A program made the position numbers and the translations under genes. 22,302 nucleotides of DNA from a bacterium (GTDB taxonomy: Bacteria > RUG730 > JAAEPJ01). The DNA lies in assembly GCA_024222485.1 (NCBI GenBank), contig JAAEPJ010000495.1, positions 1 through 22,302 on the forward strand, in the 5' to 3' direction. The notes beneath the pieces are model-generated. The model ran no database searches. It saw nothing but the letters and a program-made list of their open reading frames with translations, and was not told the DNA's origin. Below are positions 6,963 through 15,472 of this stretch, in pieces (the stretch's first letter is position 1; each line of letters begins with the position of its first letter).

Positions 6963-8423
6963 ATGCAAAATTTTGCAAAATATTTACAAAATTTTAAGAA
7001 AACTTATTATTTAACAAAGGAACTTTTTTTAAAAGAAAAGTTAGCGAGTGACACTATTGGTATAGTTCCTACTATTCTGCCCGAAGACTTAGGTTCTACC
7101 GACTTTAAGCAGGCATATTGCCTTAAATATGCTTATATGGGTGGCTCAATGGCTAATGAGATTTCTAGCGCAGAAATGGTTATTTCAATGGGGAAGGCTG
7201 GAATCCTGTGTTCTTATGGTGCTGGTGGTGTCTCACCTAAAATTATTGAGAAAGCTATTATAGATATTCAAAAGGAATTACCTAATGGTCCTTATTGTTT
7301 TAACTTGATTCATTCTCCATATGAAACGGCTGCTGAAATGAATGCAGTTAAACTTTATTTAAAATATAATATTGATATTATTGAAGCATCTGCTTATATA
7401 AATTTAACTCCGAGTTTAGTTTACTATAGAGCGTCTGGTTTATCACGTGATAAAAATGGGAATATTATCATTAAAAATAAAGTTATTGCTAAGGTTTCTC
7501 GTACCAAAATTGCTCAAAGATTTATGGAACCTCCCTCGAAGAAGTTTGTTAAAAAATTACTAGAAGAGGGGTTAATCACTCAAGAACAAGCTGATTTGGT
7601 TATGCAAGTTCCTATAGCAGACTCGATTACAATTGAGGCTGATTCAGGCGGACATACAGATAATAGACCTCTTATAAGTATTTATACTGTTATTAAAAAC
7701 TTAAGAGACCAATTGCATGAGAAATATAATTTAAAGGATAAAATTCATATTGGTGTTGCTGGAGGTATAAGTACTCCACACTCAGCTTTAGCTGCTTTTT
7801 CTATGGGTGCTGATTATGTTGTTACTGGTTCTATTAACCAATCTTGTATTGAAGCAGGAACTTCTGAGCATGTGAAAAATTTATTACAAAGTGTGCTTGT
7901 TTCTGATGTCGCAATGGCTCCGGCTGCGGATATGTTTGAAATGGGGGTAAGGGTTCAAGTTTTAAAAAAAGGTTCTCTCTATGCTGTTCGGGCTCAAAAA
8001 CTTTATGATCTCTATATACGATATGATAGCATAAACGATATTCCGAAGAATGAAAAATTAAAAGTAGAAAAACAGTTTTTTGGAAAAACTATGGAAGCTG
8101 TTTGGCAAGAAACAGTTGCTTTTTTTAAAGAAAGAGATCCTGCTAAACTTGAAAAAGTGGGTGATTCGGAAAAACAAAAGATGGCTTTAATTTTTCGTTG
8201 GTATTTAGGGCTTTCTCCTTTATGGGCAAGGAAAGCTGATAAGGAGCATAAGTCAGATTATCAAATATGGTGTGGTCCTTCTATGGGTGCTTTTAATGAT
8301 TGGGTGAAAAATACGGACTTGGCTCTTGCAGAAAATAGAAAAGTTGTTGATATTGCTGAAAGGCTAATGGTTGGTGTTGCGGTTTTATATCGTGAGAATA
8401 TTTTGAAGTGTTTTTTTAAGTGA
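6963..8423 (+). CDS. PfaD-like FMN-dependent enoyl-ACP reductase
   Basis: 486 residues. It matches the PfaD family (trans-acting flavin enoyl reductase of PUFA synthases and trans-AT polyketide synthases, distantly related to FabK/nitronate monooxygenase) along its length: GGSMANEISSAEMVISMGKAG, GPYCFNLIHSP, EASAYINLTPSLVYYR, KVIAKVSR, IEADSGGHTDNRP, GVAGGISTPHSA, VVTGSINQSCIEAGTS, APAADMFEMGVRVQVLKKG, KMALIFRWYLGLS, CGPSMGAFNDWVK. AAGGAG at 6945-6950 is 12 nt from the ATG. No PfaA/B/C or polyketide synthase gene is nearby and no FabI/K/L/V is seen, so I infer that it acts as the enoyl reductase of the surrounding FASII genes. Reading direction and spacing put it in the fabF-rnc transcript. 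Confidence 0.88.
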   Translation: MQNFAKYLQNFKKTYYLTKELFLKEKLASDTIGIVPTILPEDLGSTDFKQAYCLKYAYMGGSMANEISSAEMVISMGKAGILCSYGAGGVSPKIIEKAIIDIQKELPNGPYCFNLIHSPYETAAEMNAVKLYLKYNIDIIEASAYINLTPSLVYYRASGLSRDKNGNIIIKNKVIAKVSRTKIAQRFMEPPSKKFVKKLLEEGLITQEQADLVMQVPIADSITIEADSGGHTDNRPLISIYTVIKNLRDQLHEKYNLKDKIHIGVAGGISTPHSALAAFSMGADYVVTGSINQSCIEAGTSEHVKNLLQSVLVSDVAMAPAADMFEMGVRVQVLKKGSLYAVRAQKLYDLYIRYDSINDIPKNEKLKVEKQFFGKTMEAVWQETVAFFKERDPAKLEKVGDSEKQKMALIFRWYLGLSPLWARKADKEHKSDYQIWCGPSMGAFNDWVKNTDLALAENRKVVDIAERLMVGVAVLYRENILKCFFK

Positions 8424-8472
8424 AAAAATATTAAATATAAATATTTTTGAGATACGATAGAAAGGGGTATTG

Positions 8473-9186
8473 ATGACTAGAAAAATAAAGTTTATTTTCA
8501 TATTTTTAATAGTTTTAATTATTACTTCTAATCTTCAGGCTATCCTTACATCTAAATTAATTGATACTCCTGTCAATAATTTTTATGCTCCGAATGAAGT
8601 GGCAATTGATTATTATATGTATAAAAATGGTGGGGTTATAACCTGGGTTGAAATGGGGGTTAAACCGCCTTTAAATTTAGGGTTTTCTGTTGATTTTAAT
8701 AGCATAATTGGTGATAAACAAATGAAAACTCGTGAGCCTAAAATTTCTGTTAGGTGGCGTATTTTTAGAGGGACTCTTAATGTTCCTGCTATTAACATTG
8801 GTTACTTAGGTCAAGGATATGGAGAGAAGATAGGTAATGAATATGAAACGAGAGAAAAAGGGTTTTATATTGCCTGTGAACGAGAAATTTTTTTACCGTA
8901 TTTAATTTGGAACTTTGGGGTTAATACTCCAAAGTTTGATAAAGATGACATTTTTGGATTTATTAATCTTCGCTATTTATGGCAAAACTCTTTGCTTTTT
9001 ATGTTAGAATACGATAATATTCGTACAGCGCCTAATGCATGTTTAAATTTTGGTTTTCGTTATTTTATTGTAGACAACCTTTCAATGGGATTTGCGGTTC
9101 GAAAGCTAAATAAAAGAGAAAAAACTGTTGAGCGTGTTTTGATGATTACTTATATTGCACATGTTAATTTTTTTGAGAGCTATTGA
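8473..9186 (+). CDS. Probable outer-membrane beta-barrel protein, function unknown
   Basis: 237 residues, not recognised as a named gene. It has a signal peptide (hydrophobic FIFIFLIVLIITSN, cleavage likely after LQA near residue 22). The rest is made of short alternating hydrophobic/polar strands rich in Tyr, Phe and Asn with turns, e.g. GVITWVEMGVKPPLNLGFSV, SVRWRIFRG, PAINIGYLGQGYG, LNFGFRYFIVDNLSMGFAV, typical of small barrel proteins. Start: the TTG at 8470 is also in frame, but AGGGG (8463-8467) is 5 nt from ATG 8473, which I prefer. It sits between the PfaD-like gene and accA, so it may have a role in envelope lipid handling (inference from position only). Confidence 0.7.
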   Translation: MTRKIKFIFIFLIVLIITSNLQAILTSKLIDTPVNNFYAPNEVAIDYYMYKNGGVITWVEMGVKPPLNLGFSVDFNSIIGDKQMKTREPKISVRWRIFRGTLNVPAINIGYLGQGYGEKIGNEYETREKGFYIACEREIFLPYLIWNFGVNTPKFDKDDIFGFINLRYLWQNSLLFMLEYDNIRTAPNACLNFGFRYFIVDNLSMGFAVRKLNKREKTVERVLMITYIAHVNFFESY

Positions 9187-9279
9187 TTATAAATGGAAAA
9201 TTTTTTTATGAGATGATTTTGGAACTTAAAATTCAGGTATATTAGCTAAAAAATTCCCTAACTAAAATAAGAGGAATAT

Positions 9280-10245
9280 ATGAAAAATTATTTAGAATTT
9301 GAAAAACCTATTGCTGACTTGCACTCTAAGATTAGTGATTTTTCTAATAGTGATAATGTTAATTGTAGAAAAATGGTACAAGAATGCAAGTTAGAACTTA
9401 ATAGAACGAGAAAAGAAATTTTTAAAAATTTGACTACATGGGAAAAAGTTCAACTTGCAAGGCATCCTGATCGCCCTTATGCTAAGGATTATATTACTAG
9501 TATAACAGATGATTTTCTTCAACTTCACGGTGATAGACTATATGCTGATGATGAAGCTATTATTGGAGGTATTGCAAAAATTAACGGTAAAAGCATTATG
9601 ATAATTGGTCATCAAAAAGGTCGAAATGTTCAGGAAAATATGAGGTGTAATTTTGGGATGCCTCATCCGGAAGGTTATAGAAAAGCTTTGAGATTAATGC
9701 GTATGGCAGAAAAATTTAACTTGCCACTTATTACTTTAATAGATACTCCTGGTGCATACCCTGGTATTGGAGCTGAGGAACGCGGACAAGCAGAAGCAAT
9801 TGCTCAGAACCTAAAAGTTATGGCTAATTTAAAAGTACCTATTATTTGTATTGTAATTGGTGAGGGCGGTAGTGGAGGCGCTTTAGCTATTGGTGTTGGC
9901 GATACCTTAGCTATGTTAGAATATACTATTTACTCCGTTATTTCTCCAGAAGGATGTGCCTCTATTTTATGGCGCGACGCTTCAATGGCACCTAAAGCCG
10001 CAGAAGCATTGAAACTTTTAGCTGAAGATTTAAAAAAATTGCATATTATTGATAAAGTTCTGAAAGAACCACTTGGTGGTGCACATAATAATCCCAAAAA
10101 AATTGCTCAGACTATTAAAAAATTTATTATTTCTGAACTTGAAAAACTAGAAAAAGATGATTTAACTTTTTTATTAACAAAAAGATATAATAAATTAAGA
10201 GAGGTTGGTGAATTTATGGAAAATAAATCATTGGGTACTTTTTGA
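9280..10245 (+). CDS. accA: Acetyl-CoA carboxylase carboxyltransferase subunit alpha
   Basis: 321 residues, normal for AccA. With AccD it transfers carboxyl from biotin-AccB to acetyl-CoA to make malonyl-CoA, the FabD substrate. Features: the N-terminal helical segment with LARHPDRPYAKDYI, IIGHQKGRNVQEN, the crotonase-like core LIDTPGAYPGIGAEERGQ and GEGGSGGALAIGVGD (acyl-CoA-binding glycine loop), then SVISPEGCASILWRD. AAGAGGAATAT precedes the ATG. accD, accB and accC are not in the window; AccA needs AccD, so they must lie elsewhere. Confidence 0.96.
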   Translation: MKNYLEFEKPIADLHSKISDFSNSDNVNCRKMVQECKLELNRTRKEIFKNLTTWEKVQLARHPDRPYAKDYITSITDDFLQLHGDRLYADDEAIIGGIAKINGKSIMIIGHQKGRNVQENMRCNFGMPHPEGYRKALRLMRMAEKFNLPLITLIDTPGAYPGIGAEERGQAEAIAQNLKVMANLKVPIICIVIGEGGSGGALAIGVGDTLAMLEYTIYSVISPEGCASILWRDASMAPKAAEALKLLAEDLKKLHIIDKVLKEPLGGAHNNPKKIAQTIKKFIISELEKLEKDDLTFLLTKRYNKLREVGEFMENKSLGTF

Positions 10246-10308
10246 TTTTATTGGAAATAAAGTAAGCTAGTTAAATACAATATACAAAACATAAGGAGAA
10301 TATAGAAA

Positions 10309-11316
10309 ATGATGTCTTACAAAAATTTAGGATTATCTAACACAAAAAAAATGTTTGAAAATGCTATGGCAGGTGAATATGCTGTTCCTGCATATAATTT
10401 TAATAACATGGAACAAATTCAAGCAATTATTACTGCATGTGTAGAGTCTCAATCACCTGTAATTTTACAGGTTTCGAAGGGGGCCCGCTCTTATGCTAAT
10501 GAGACACTTTTAAAGTTTATGGGACAAGGTGCTATTGAAATGATGAAAGAAATGGCAAAGCAAAAAGGGTTGAAAGAAATTCCAATTGCTCTTCATTTAG
10601 ACCATGGTGATTCTTTTGAAACATGTAAAGCATGTATTGATTCAGGCTTTTCCTCTGTTATGATTGATGGGTCACACTTCCCTTACGAAGAAAATATTGC
10701 ATTAACAAAAAAAGTTGTAGATTATGCTCACGAGTTTAATGTCACTGTTGAAGGTGAGTTAGGTGTTTTAGCTGGAGTTGAGGATGATGTGGTTGCCGAG
10801 GAATCAACCTATACAAAACCTGAAGAAGTCGTTGATTTTGTTTCGAGAACAGGAGTAGATTCTCTAGCAATTTCAATTGGAACTTCACATGGTGCTAATA
10901 AATTTACACCAGAGCAATGTACTAAAAATGAGGATGGTGTTTTTGTTCCACCACCGCTTAAGTTTAAGATTTTGGAAGCAATTGAAGAGCAATTACCAGG
11001 CTTCCCAATTGTACTCCATGGATCATCCTCTGTTCCTTTAGAAGCTGTTAAAATAATTAATGAAAATGGTGGTGCAATTAAGGATGCTGTTGGTCTCCCA
11101 GAAACGGAATTAAAAAATGCCACAAAATCGGCAGTTTGTAAGGTCAACATTGATTCTGATGGTAGACTTTGGATGACAGCAACTCTTAGGAAAGTATTTG
11201 CTGAATCACCTTCTGAGTTTGATCCTCGTAAATATTTAGGACCAGCTCGTTCTGCTTTAATTGAGATGTATAAGCATAAAAATAAAAATGTATTAGGCTC
11301 AAGTAATAGAGTTTAA
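10309..11316 (+). CDS. fba: Class II fructose-bisphosphate aldolase
   Basis: 335 residues. It cleaves fructose-1,6-bisphosphate to dihydroxyacetone phosphate and glyceraldehyde-3-phosphate in glycolysis and works in reverse in gluconeogenesis. Class II (zinc) signatures: ALHLDHGDS with Asp98 and His99, VEGELG (Glu150), GTSHGANK (His194) and VLHGSSSVP (His237). AAGGAGAA at 10293-10300 supports the first of two adjacent ATGs. The gene is followed by a long hairpin (11325-11359). Its product feeds tpiA, two genes downstream. Confidence 0.95.
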   Translation: MMSYKNLGLSNTKKMFENAMAGEYAVPAYNFNNMEQIQAIITACVESQSPVILQVSKGARSYANETLLKFMGQGAIEMMKEMAKQKGLKEIPIALHLDHGDSFETCKACIDSGFSSVMIDGSHFPYEENIALTKKVVDYAHEFNVTVEGELGVLAGVEDDVVAEESTYTKPEEVVDFVSRTGVDSLAISIGTSHGANKFTPEQCTKNEDGVFVPPPLKFKILEAIEEQLPGFPIVLHGSSSVPLEAVKIINENGGAIKDAVGLPETELKNATKSAVCKVNIDSDGRLWMTATLRKVFAESPSEFDPRKYLGPARSALIEMYKHKNKNVLGSSNRV

Positions 11317-11324
11317 TTTATACT

Positions 11325-11359
11325 TGCAGAGATACTATAAAATTTATAGTATCTCTGCA
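11325..11359 (+). terminator. 15-bp hairpin after fba
   Basis: Perfect inverted repeat: arms 11325-11339 (TGCAGAGATACTATA) and 11345-11359, 5-nt loop; the symmetry extends to 17 bp around a single base. It begins 8 nt after the fba stop and ends 9 nt before the ATG of the next gene. The T-tract is poor (TTCATT), so it may be a stability or processing hairpin, or a leaky terminator. Confidence 0.6.
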
Positions 11360-11368
11360 TTCATTAAA

Positions 11369-12979
11369 ATGAATAAAAAAAAATCACAAAAATATATCAA
11401 CCTGAACAAACGTTTTTATTTTATTGCTATTTTATTTATTTTAATATTAATTCATTATTTTTATTTAAATCAAAAGACCTCCAAAATCAATATTTTTTAT
11501 ACTTCTGATGGGAAAGGAGTGTTTTATGATATTGACTCATATAATAAGGTCCGAGGGGTAATGCCCGTTGCAGATTATTTATCAACTTTAAAGTACCAGG
11601 ATTTTTTATTATTTGATGTGGGAAATACTATTTATAAAAATCCTTATACATTGAATGATAATGCTCAATATTTTGTTGGGTTTATGTCGAAAATGAAATA
11701 TGATGGACTTTGTGTTGGAGAGTCGGAGCTTTCATGGGGTGAAAAAAAATTAATGAACTTAGCTTCTAAGGCAGAGTTCCCACTTTTATCTTGTAATATT
11801 GAGTTGGAAAAGGATGAAAATATTAAAGGTAATGTTTTTACTCCTTATATTATTAAAACGATTAAGAACACTAAAATAGGAATAATTGGTGTTACAGATA
11901 AAGATATTTTTAAAAATAACCTAGAAAAAAATATTAAAAGTTTTACGATAAAGCCATTATTTAAGACTTTAAAAAGGTATGTTAAACTCTTAAAAGAAGA
12001 AGAAAGAGTTGATCTTATTATTCTTTTATCTCGTTATAATATGACACATAAAGATGAGTATTTAAGTAATACTTTTTATCAGGTTAATAATTCCTTGATA
12101 GCTGATGAAATACAAGGGATTGATATTATTCTTGCTAAATCTATTCCTGATGAGTATGCCTCAAAAGTTCCCGACGCATATATTTCATCAAAAAATAAAA
12201 CTATTATTTGTAACTCTTTTGAGGGGGAATTTAAATCTATCGGAAATCTAGAAATTATTATTAGAGATAAAACAAAGACGATGGTCAGCTTCTCAAATCA
12301 ACAAATAAAGCCTACAATACCAGCGATATATTTAAAAGATAAAAATTTTCAATTTTATGATGAGGTTCAAAAATTTAAAAAAACTATCAATCGTAAGTAT
12401 AATATTATTTTAGGAAGAACTAATTTTCTACTACAAAAACAAAATATTGCTATGTTAACAGTTGATATTATGAAGTCCGCGACTAATGCAGATTTTGCAA
12501 TTATTAAAAATAAAGATATTAGATCAACTATTTCTAAAGGGAAAATTAAGTATCGTAAAGTGATAGAAATATTTCCTGAGTCTCAGAGGGTTGTATTGAT
12601 TAAACTGACAGGGAAAGAAATTTTAGATATTTTAGAGCTTAGTATTTCTGATAGAAGCTCAGAGAATATAGTAATTTCAGATTTAGAATATAAAGTTGAT
12701 GAAAAGTCATCTTATGCAAGAATAACAGAGTTACTTAGCTCTGGAAGAAATAACTTTAAATTAGATGAAAAATACAAAGTAGCTATTTTAGAACGAATGT
12801 TAAATAGTTATATAGATCAAGATATTTTTCGAAAAGCAGAAAAAATTTCGGTTTCTAGAGATACTATTCAAGAATTATTTTTAAACTACATTTCCACACA
12901 TGTTCCTTTAGAGCCAAAATATAGTTATGAAGGTTTGAAAAAAGAGCGTAAAAACTTTCAAACTTTGTATGAAATATAA
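11369..12979 (+). CDS. Membrane-anchored 5'-nucleotidase-family protein with lost metal motifs
   Basis: 537 residues from ATG 11369; a longer TTG start at 11324 would run through the hairpin and is less likely. An N-terminal signal anchor (FYFIAILFILILIHYFYL, about 16-33) places the rest outside the inner membrane. The fold is that of UshA/YfkN 5'-nucleotidases: calcineurin-like domain (about 40-280) and 5'-nucleotidase C domain (about 340-520, with SATNADFAIIKNKDIRSTIS and LTGKEILDILE). Canonical metal ligands are replaced: NDxHG becomes YTSDGKG, GD becomes GN (Asn86), GNHEFD becomes GESELSW (118-119), SHxG becomes SRYN (Arg222), GHxH becomes AKSI (256-259). It is therefore probably not a phosphatase but a binding or structural relative. 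No ribosome-binding site is seen before the ATG. It sits between fba and tpiA. Confidence 0.8.
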   Translation: MNKKKSQKYINLNKRFYFIAILFILILIHYFYLNQKTSKINIFYTSDGKGVFYDIDSYNKVRGVMPVADYLSTLKYQDFLLFDVGNTIYKNPYTLNDNAQYFVGFMSKMKYDGLCVGESELSWGEKKLMNLASKAEFPLLSCNIELEKDENIKGNVFTPYIIKTIKNTKIGIIGVTDKDIFKNNLEKNIKSFTIKPLFKTLKRYVKLLKEEERVDLIILLSRYNMTHKDEYLSNTFYQVNNSLIADEIQGIDIILAKSIPDEYASKVPDAYISSKNKTIICNSFEGEFKSIGNLEIIIRDKTKTMVSFSNQQIKPTIPAIYLKDKNFQFYDEVQKFKKTINRKYNIILGRTNFLLQKQNIAMLTVDIMKSATNADFAIIKNKDIRSTISKGKIKYRKVIEIFPESQRVVLIKLTGKEILDILELSISDRSSENIVISDLEYKVDEKSSYARITELLSSGRNNFKLDEKYKVAILERMLNSYIDQDIFRKAEKISVSRDTIQELFLNYISTHVPLEPKYSYEGLKKERKNFQTLYEI

Positions 12980-13002
12980 AAAATATAGAGGAGAATTTTA
13001 TT

Positions 13003-13749
13003 ATGTCTAGAAAATCGTTATTAGCAGGTAATTGGAAAATGAATAATTTGATTGCTGATTCTGAGACTTTGGTTAAAGGATTAGTTGCAAACTTAGGAAA
13101 TATCACTGATAAAGATATTTTGATTTGCCCACCTTTTATGTCGATTGCTAAAACTAGCGAAATAATTAAGGGTAGCCATATTAAACTTGGTGCACAAAAT
13201 TGTGCAACAGAAGATAATGGTGCATACACAGGAGAAGTTTCACCATCAATGTTAATTGATGCAGGCTGTGAATATGTGATTATAGGGCATTCCGAAAGAC
13301 GAGAATATTATAAAGAAACGGATGCTATTATTAATAAAAAGACTAATTTAGCTTTAAGTGCTGGTTTAAAAGTTATTCTTTGTGTAGGAGAAACATTGGA
13401 AGATCGAGAGCTAGATAACACTTTTAATATTATTGAAAGACAAATTACTGAAGGATTAAAAAATATTGATGTTACAAATGTTATTATTGCTTATGAACCT
13501 GTTTGGGCTATTGGAACTGGAAAAGTTGCTACACCTGAGGAAGCAGAAGCAGTCCATGCTTTTATTCGTCAGACTTTAGCGAATCTTTATAAGAATGATT
13601 CTAGTCAATCAACTCAAATATTGTATGGTGGTAGTATGAACCCTGGGAATGTAGAAGGTTTAATGTCTTGCCCGAATATTGATGGTGGTTTAATTGGTGG
13701 TGCAAGTCTTAAAGTAGATAGCTTTACTGACTTGGTAACTAAAGCATAA
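13003..13749 (+). CDS. tpiA: Triosephosphate isomerase
   Basis: 248 residues. It interconverts dihydroxyacetone phosphate and glyceraldehyde-3-phosphate, directly after the Fba reaction. Catalytic residues are all present: Lys12 (GNWKMN), His96 (IGHSERRE), Glu165 (AYEPVWAIGTG), plus the phosphate-binding YGGSMNPGN and GGLIGGASL loops. GAGGAG precedes the ATG. The TAATG at 13747-13751 overlaps rpiB by one base, so the two are translationally coupled. Confidence 0.97.
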   Translation: MSRKSLLAGNWKMNNLIADSETLVKGLVANLGNITDKDILICPPFMSIAKTSEIIKGSHIKLGAQNCATEDNGAYTGEVSPSMLIDAGCEYVIIGHSERREYYKETDAIINKKTNLALSAGLKVILCVGETLEDRELDNTFNIIERQITEGLKNIDVTNVIIAYEPVWAIGTGKVATPEEAEAVHAFIRQTLANLYKNDSSQSTQILYGGSMNPGNVEGLMSCPNIDGGLIGGASLKVDSFTDLVTKA

Positions 13750-14198
13750 TGAAAAAGATAGCAATAGGTACGGATCATTCAGCTGTTGAGTTAAAGTCTC
13801 AAATTATTGATTATCTAGAAAGTAAAGGGTATATTCTTTCTGATGAAGGAGCTTATACTGATGACTCCTGTGATTATCCTGATTATGCTTTAAAGGTCGC
13901 AAAAAAAGTCCAAAAGGGAGATGCGGCTAGAGGTATTTTGATTTGTGGAACAGGGATTGGGATGGCTATTGCAGCTAATAAAGTTAAGGGTATTTTAGCT
14001 GCTGTATGTACAAATACTTTGATGGCTGAAATGACTCGAAAACATAATAATTCTAATGTGCTATGCCTTGGAGTGCGTGTTTCATCTCATAGAGATATTC
14101 TGGAGATGATAGATACTTGGCTTGAAACTGAATATGAAGAAGGACGACACCGTTATCGTTTAAATAAAATTTCAGATATTGAGAATAGTAAATTATGA
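13749..14198 (+). CDS. rpiB: Ribose-5-phosphate isomerase B
   Basis: 149 residues. It interconverts ribose-5-phosphate and ribulose-5-phosphate in the pentose phosphate pathway. RpiB/LacAB family marks: IGTDHSAVELK (2-fold phosphate site), DYPDYA, Cys66 in GILICGTGIGMAIAANK (catalytic base), His99 in MTRKHNNSNVLCLG, and the C-terminal EGRHRYRLNKI with the phosphate-binding Arg. The Cys66/His99 pair favours RpiB over LacA/LacB. Its start codon shares an A with the tpiA stop. A weak 6-bp stem (14209-14225) without a T-tract lies after the gene. Confidence 0.93.
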   Translation: MKKIAIGTDHSAVELKSQIIDYLESKGYILSDEGAYTDDSCDYPDYALKVAKKVQKGDAARGILICGTGIGMAIAANKVKGILAAVCTNTLMAEMTRKHNNSNVLCLGVRVSSHRDILEMIDTWLETEYEEGRHRYRLNKISDIENSKL

Positions 14199-14257
14199 AT
14201 ATCTTATTGTAGCTTTTGTAGCTACTTAAAAATCAAAATAATTTGAGAGCAATAAAT

Positions 14258-15301
14258 ATGAAAACTACTCCATTTTATGAAAAGTTTAAAAAACTAGGTG
14301 CTTTTATCTCAGATTTTGCTGGCTTTAAGATGCCTATCTATATTTCGAGCATTAAAGATGAACATTTTGCTGTTAGAAACAATGTTGGCATGTTTGATAT
14401 TTCACATATGGCATTTTTTATTTTTAGACATCCAAATGCATTGGAACGGATGAATCAAGTGCTTGCTGCTAACTTAACAACTAAAAAATATGGAGATGCA
14501 ATTTACTCTCTTATTTTGAATGAAAAGTTAGGGATTCTTGATGATACGATTGTTTATCTACAAAGTAATAGTGAAATTTCATTAGTGGTTAATGCTGCTA
14601 ATGCAACTAAGATTAAAAATTGGTTTTTTGAAAATTTTGAGATTGAGCTTGAGCGTAAGTATGGAGCGGCTCTAGCTGTTCAAGGACCTAAAAGCAAGGA
14701 TGTTTTAAGTGAAGTTCTTAGTTTAACAGATATTGACAAACTTGCTTATTATACATTTTTTGAAAAAGATAATTTTATATTAGCTCGGACAGGTTATACC
14801 GCTGAGCTTGGCTATGAAATTTACTTTAATGACCAAGGTCCTAAGCATACTATAGCACTTGAAACTTGGGAAAATCTTATGGCTATAGGCGTTAAACCCT
14901 GCGGACTCGCTGCAAGAGATATTTTGCGTCTTGAAGCAGGTTACCCACTTTATAGCCATGAGCTTACGGAAAATATCACTCCCTTTGATGCGGGTTTAAC
15001 TTGGACTTTATCTAAGAACATCAATAATCAAATACCCAAAAAAAAGCTTGTAGGTCTAGAATCACCTGATCGGCGTGCAATTCCAAGAATGGATGATCCA
15101 ATTTTTATTGCGAATAATAAGGTTGGCTATATTACAAGTGGTTCATATTCATTTTTTTTAGAGAAAACAATCGCCTTAGCTTATTTAGATAGGAAAGTTA
15201 GCGATGATTTTAAAGAAGTCGAAGTGCAAATTCGAGGGAGACGAATAAAGTTTAAAATTGTAAAGAAAAGTTTTTATGTTAATTCTAATTTGAGAAGCTA
15301 G
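14258..15301 (+). CDS. gcvT: GcvT-like aminomethyltransferase (T-protein) with active-site change
   Basis: 347 residues from ATG 14258 (GAGAG 8 nt upstream; an in-frame TTG at 14243 is less likely). T-protein moves the aminomethyl-derived one-carbon unit to tetrahydrofolate in the glycine cleavage system. Matches: FAGFKMPIYISSIKDEHFAVR, GMFDISHM, LGILDDTIVY, VQGPKS, ARTGYTAELGYEIYF, GLAARDILRLEAGYPLYSHEL, ITPFDAGLTW and VGYITSGSYSFFLEKTIALAY. The catalytic Asp of the usual TND/AND motif (Asp97 in E. coli, Asp101 in human) aligns with Asn72 here (VLAANLTTK). No gcvH or gcvP is adjacent. It could be a working T-protein or a related folate-binding protein; the family is secure, the activity is not. 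Confidence 0.82.
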   Translation: MKTTPFYEKFKKLGAFISDFAGFKMPIYISSIKDEHFAVRNNVGMFDISHMAFFIFRHPNALERMNQVLAANLTTKKYGDAIYSLILNEKLGILDDTIVYLQSNSEISLVVNAANATKIKNWFFENFEIELERKYGAALAVQGPKSKDVLSEVLSLTDIDKLAYYTFFEKDNFILARTGYTAELGYEIYFNDQGPKHTIALETWENLMAIGVKPCGLAARDILRLEAGYPLYSHELTENITPFDAGLTWTLSKNINNQIPKKKLVGLESPDRRAIPRMDDPIFIANNKVGYITSGSYSFFLEKTIALAYLDRKVSDDFKEVEVQIRGRRIKFKIVKKSFYVNSNLRS

Positions 15302-15369
15302 ATTCAGGGTGCTTTATTCTTCTAAATTTTAAAATTTTCGTCTTCTATAATAATAAAATATGCCTAATT

Positions 15370-15407
15370 GTAAGTTATTGCTTTTAGTTTATTTTTTTAT
15401 AACTTAC
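15370..15407. promoter_or_regulatory. Inverted repeat in front of argH
   Basis: A 9-bp inverted repeat GTAAGTTAT (15370-15378) / ATAACTTAC (15399-15407) with a 20-nt AT-rich spacer, just upstream of a TATAAT (15421-15426) that could be the argH -10 box. No good -35 is seen, which would fit an activator or repressor site. It does not look like an ARG box. Speculative. Confidence 0.3.
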
Positions 15408-15472
15408 TTAGCTGGGTAATTATAATCTTATCCTAGTTGAGTGAGAAATTTAAAAGCTATGGAGAATTAATC

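Noticed and set aside
10251-10281. Possible promoter TTGGAA / TACAAT before fba
   Set aside because: The spacer is 19 bp and both boxes are weak; similar matches are common in DNA of this composition.
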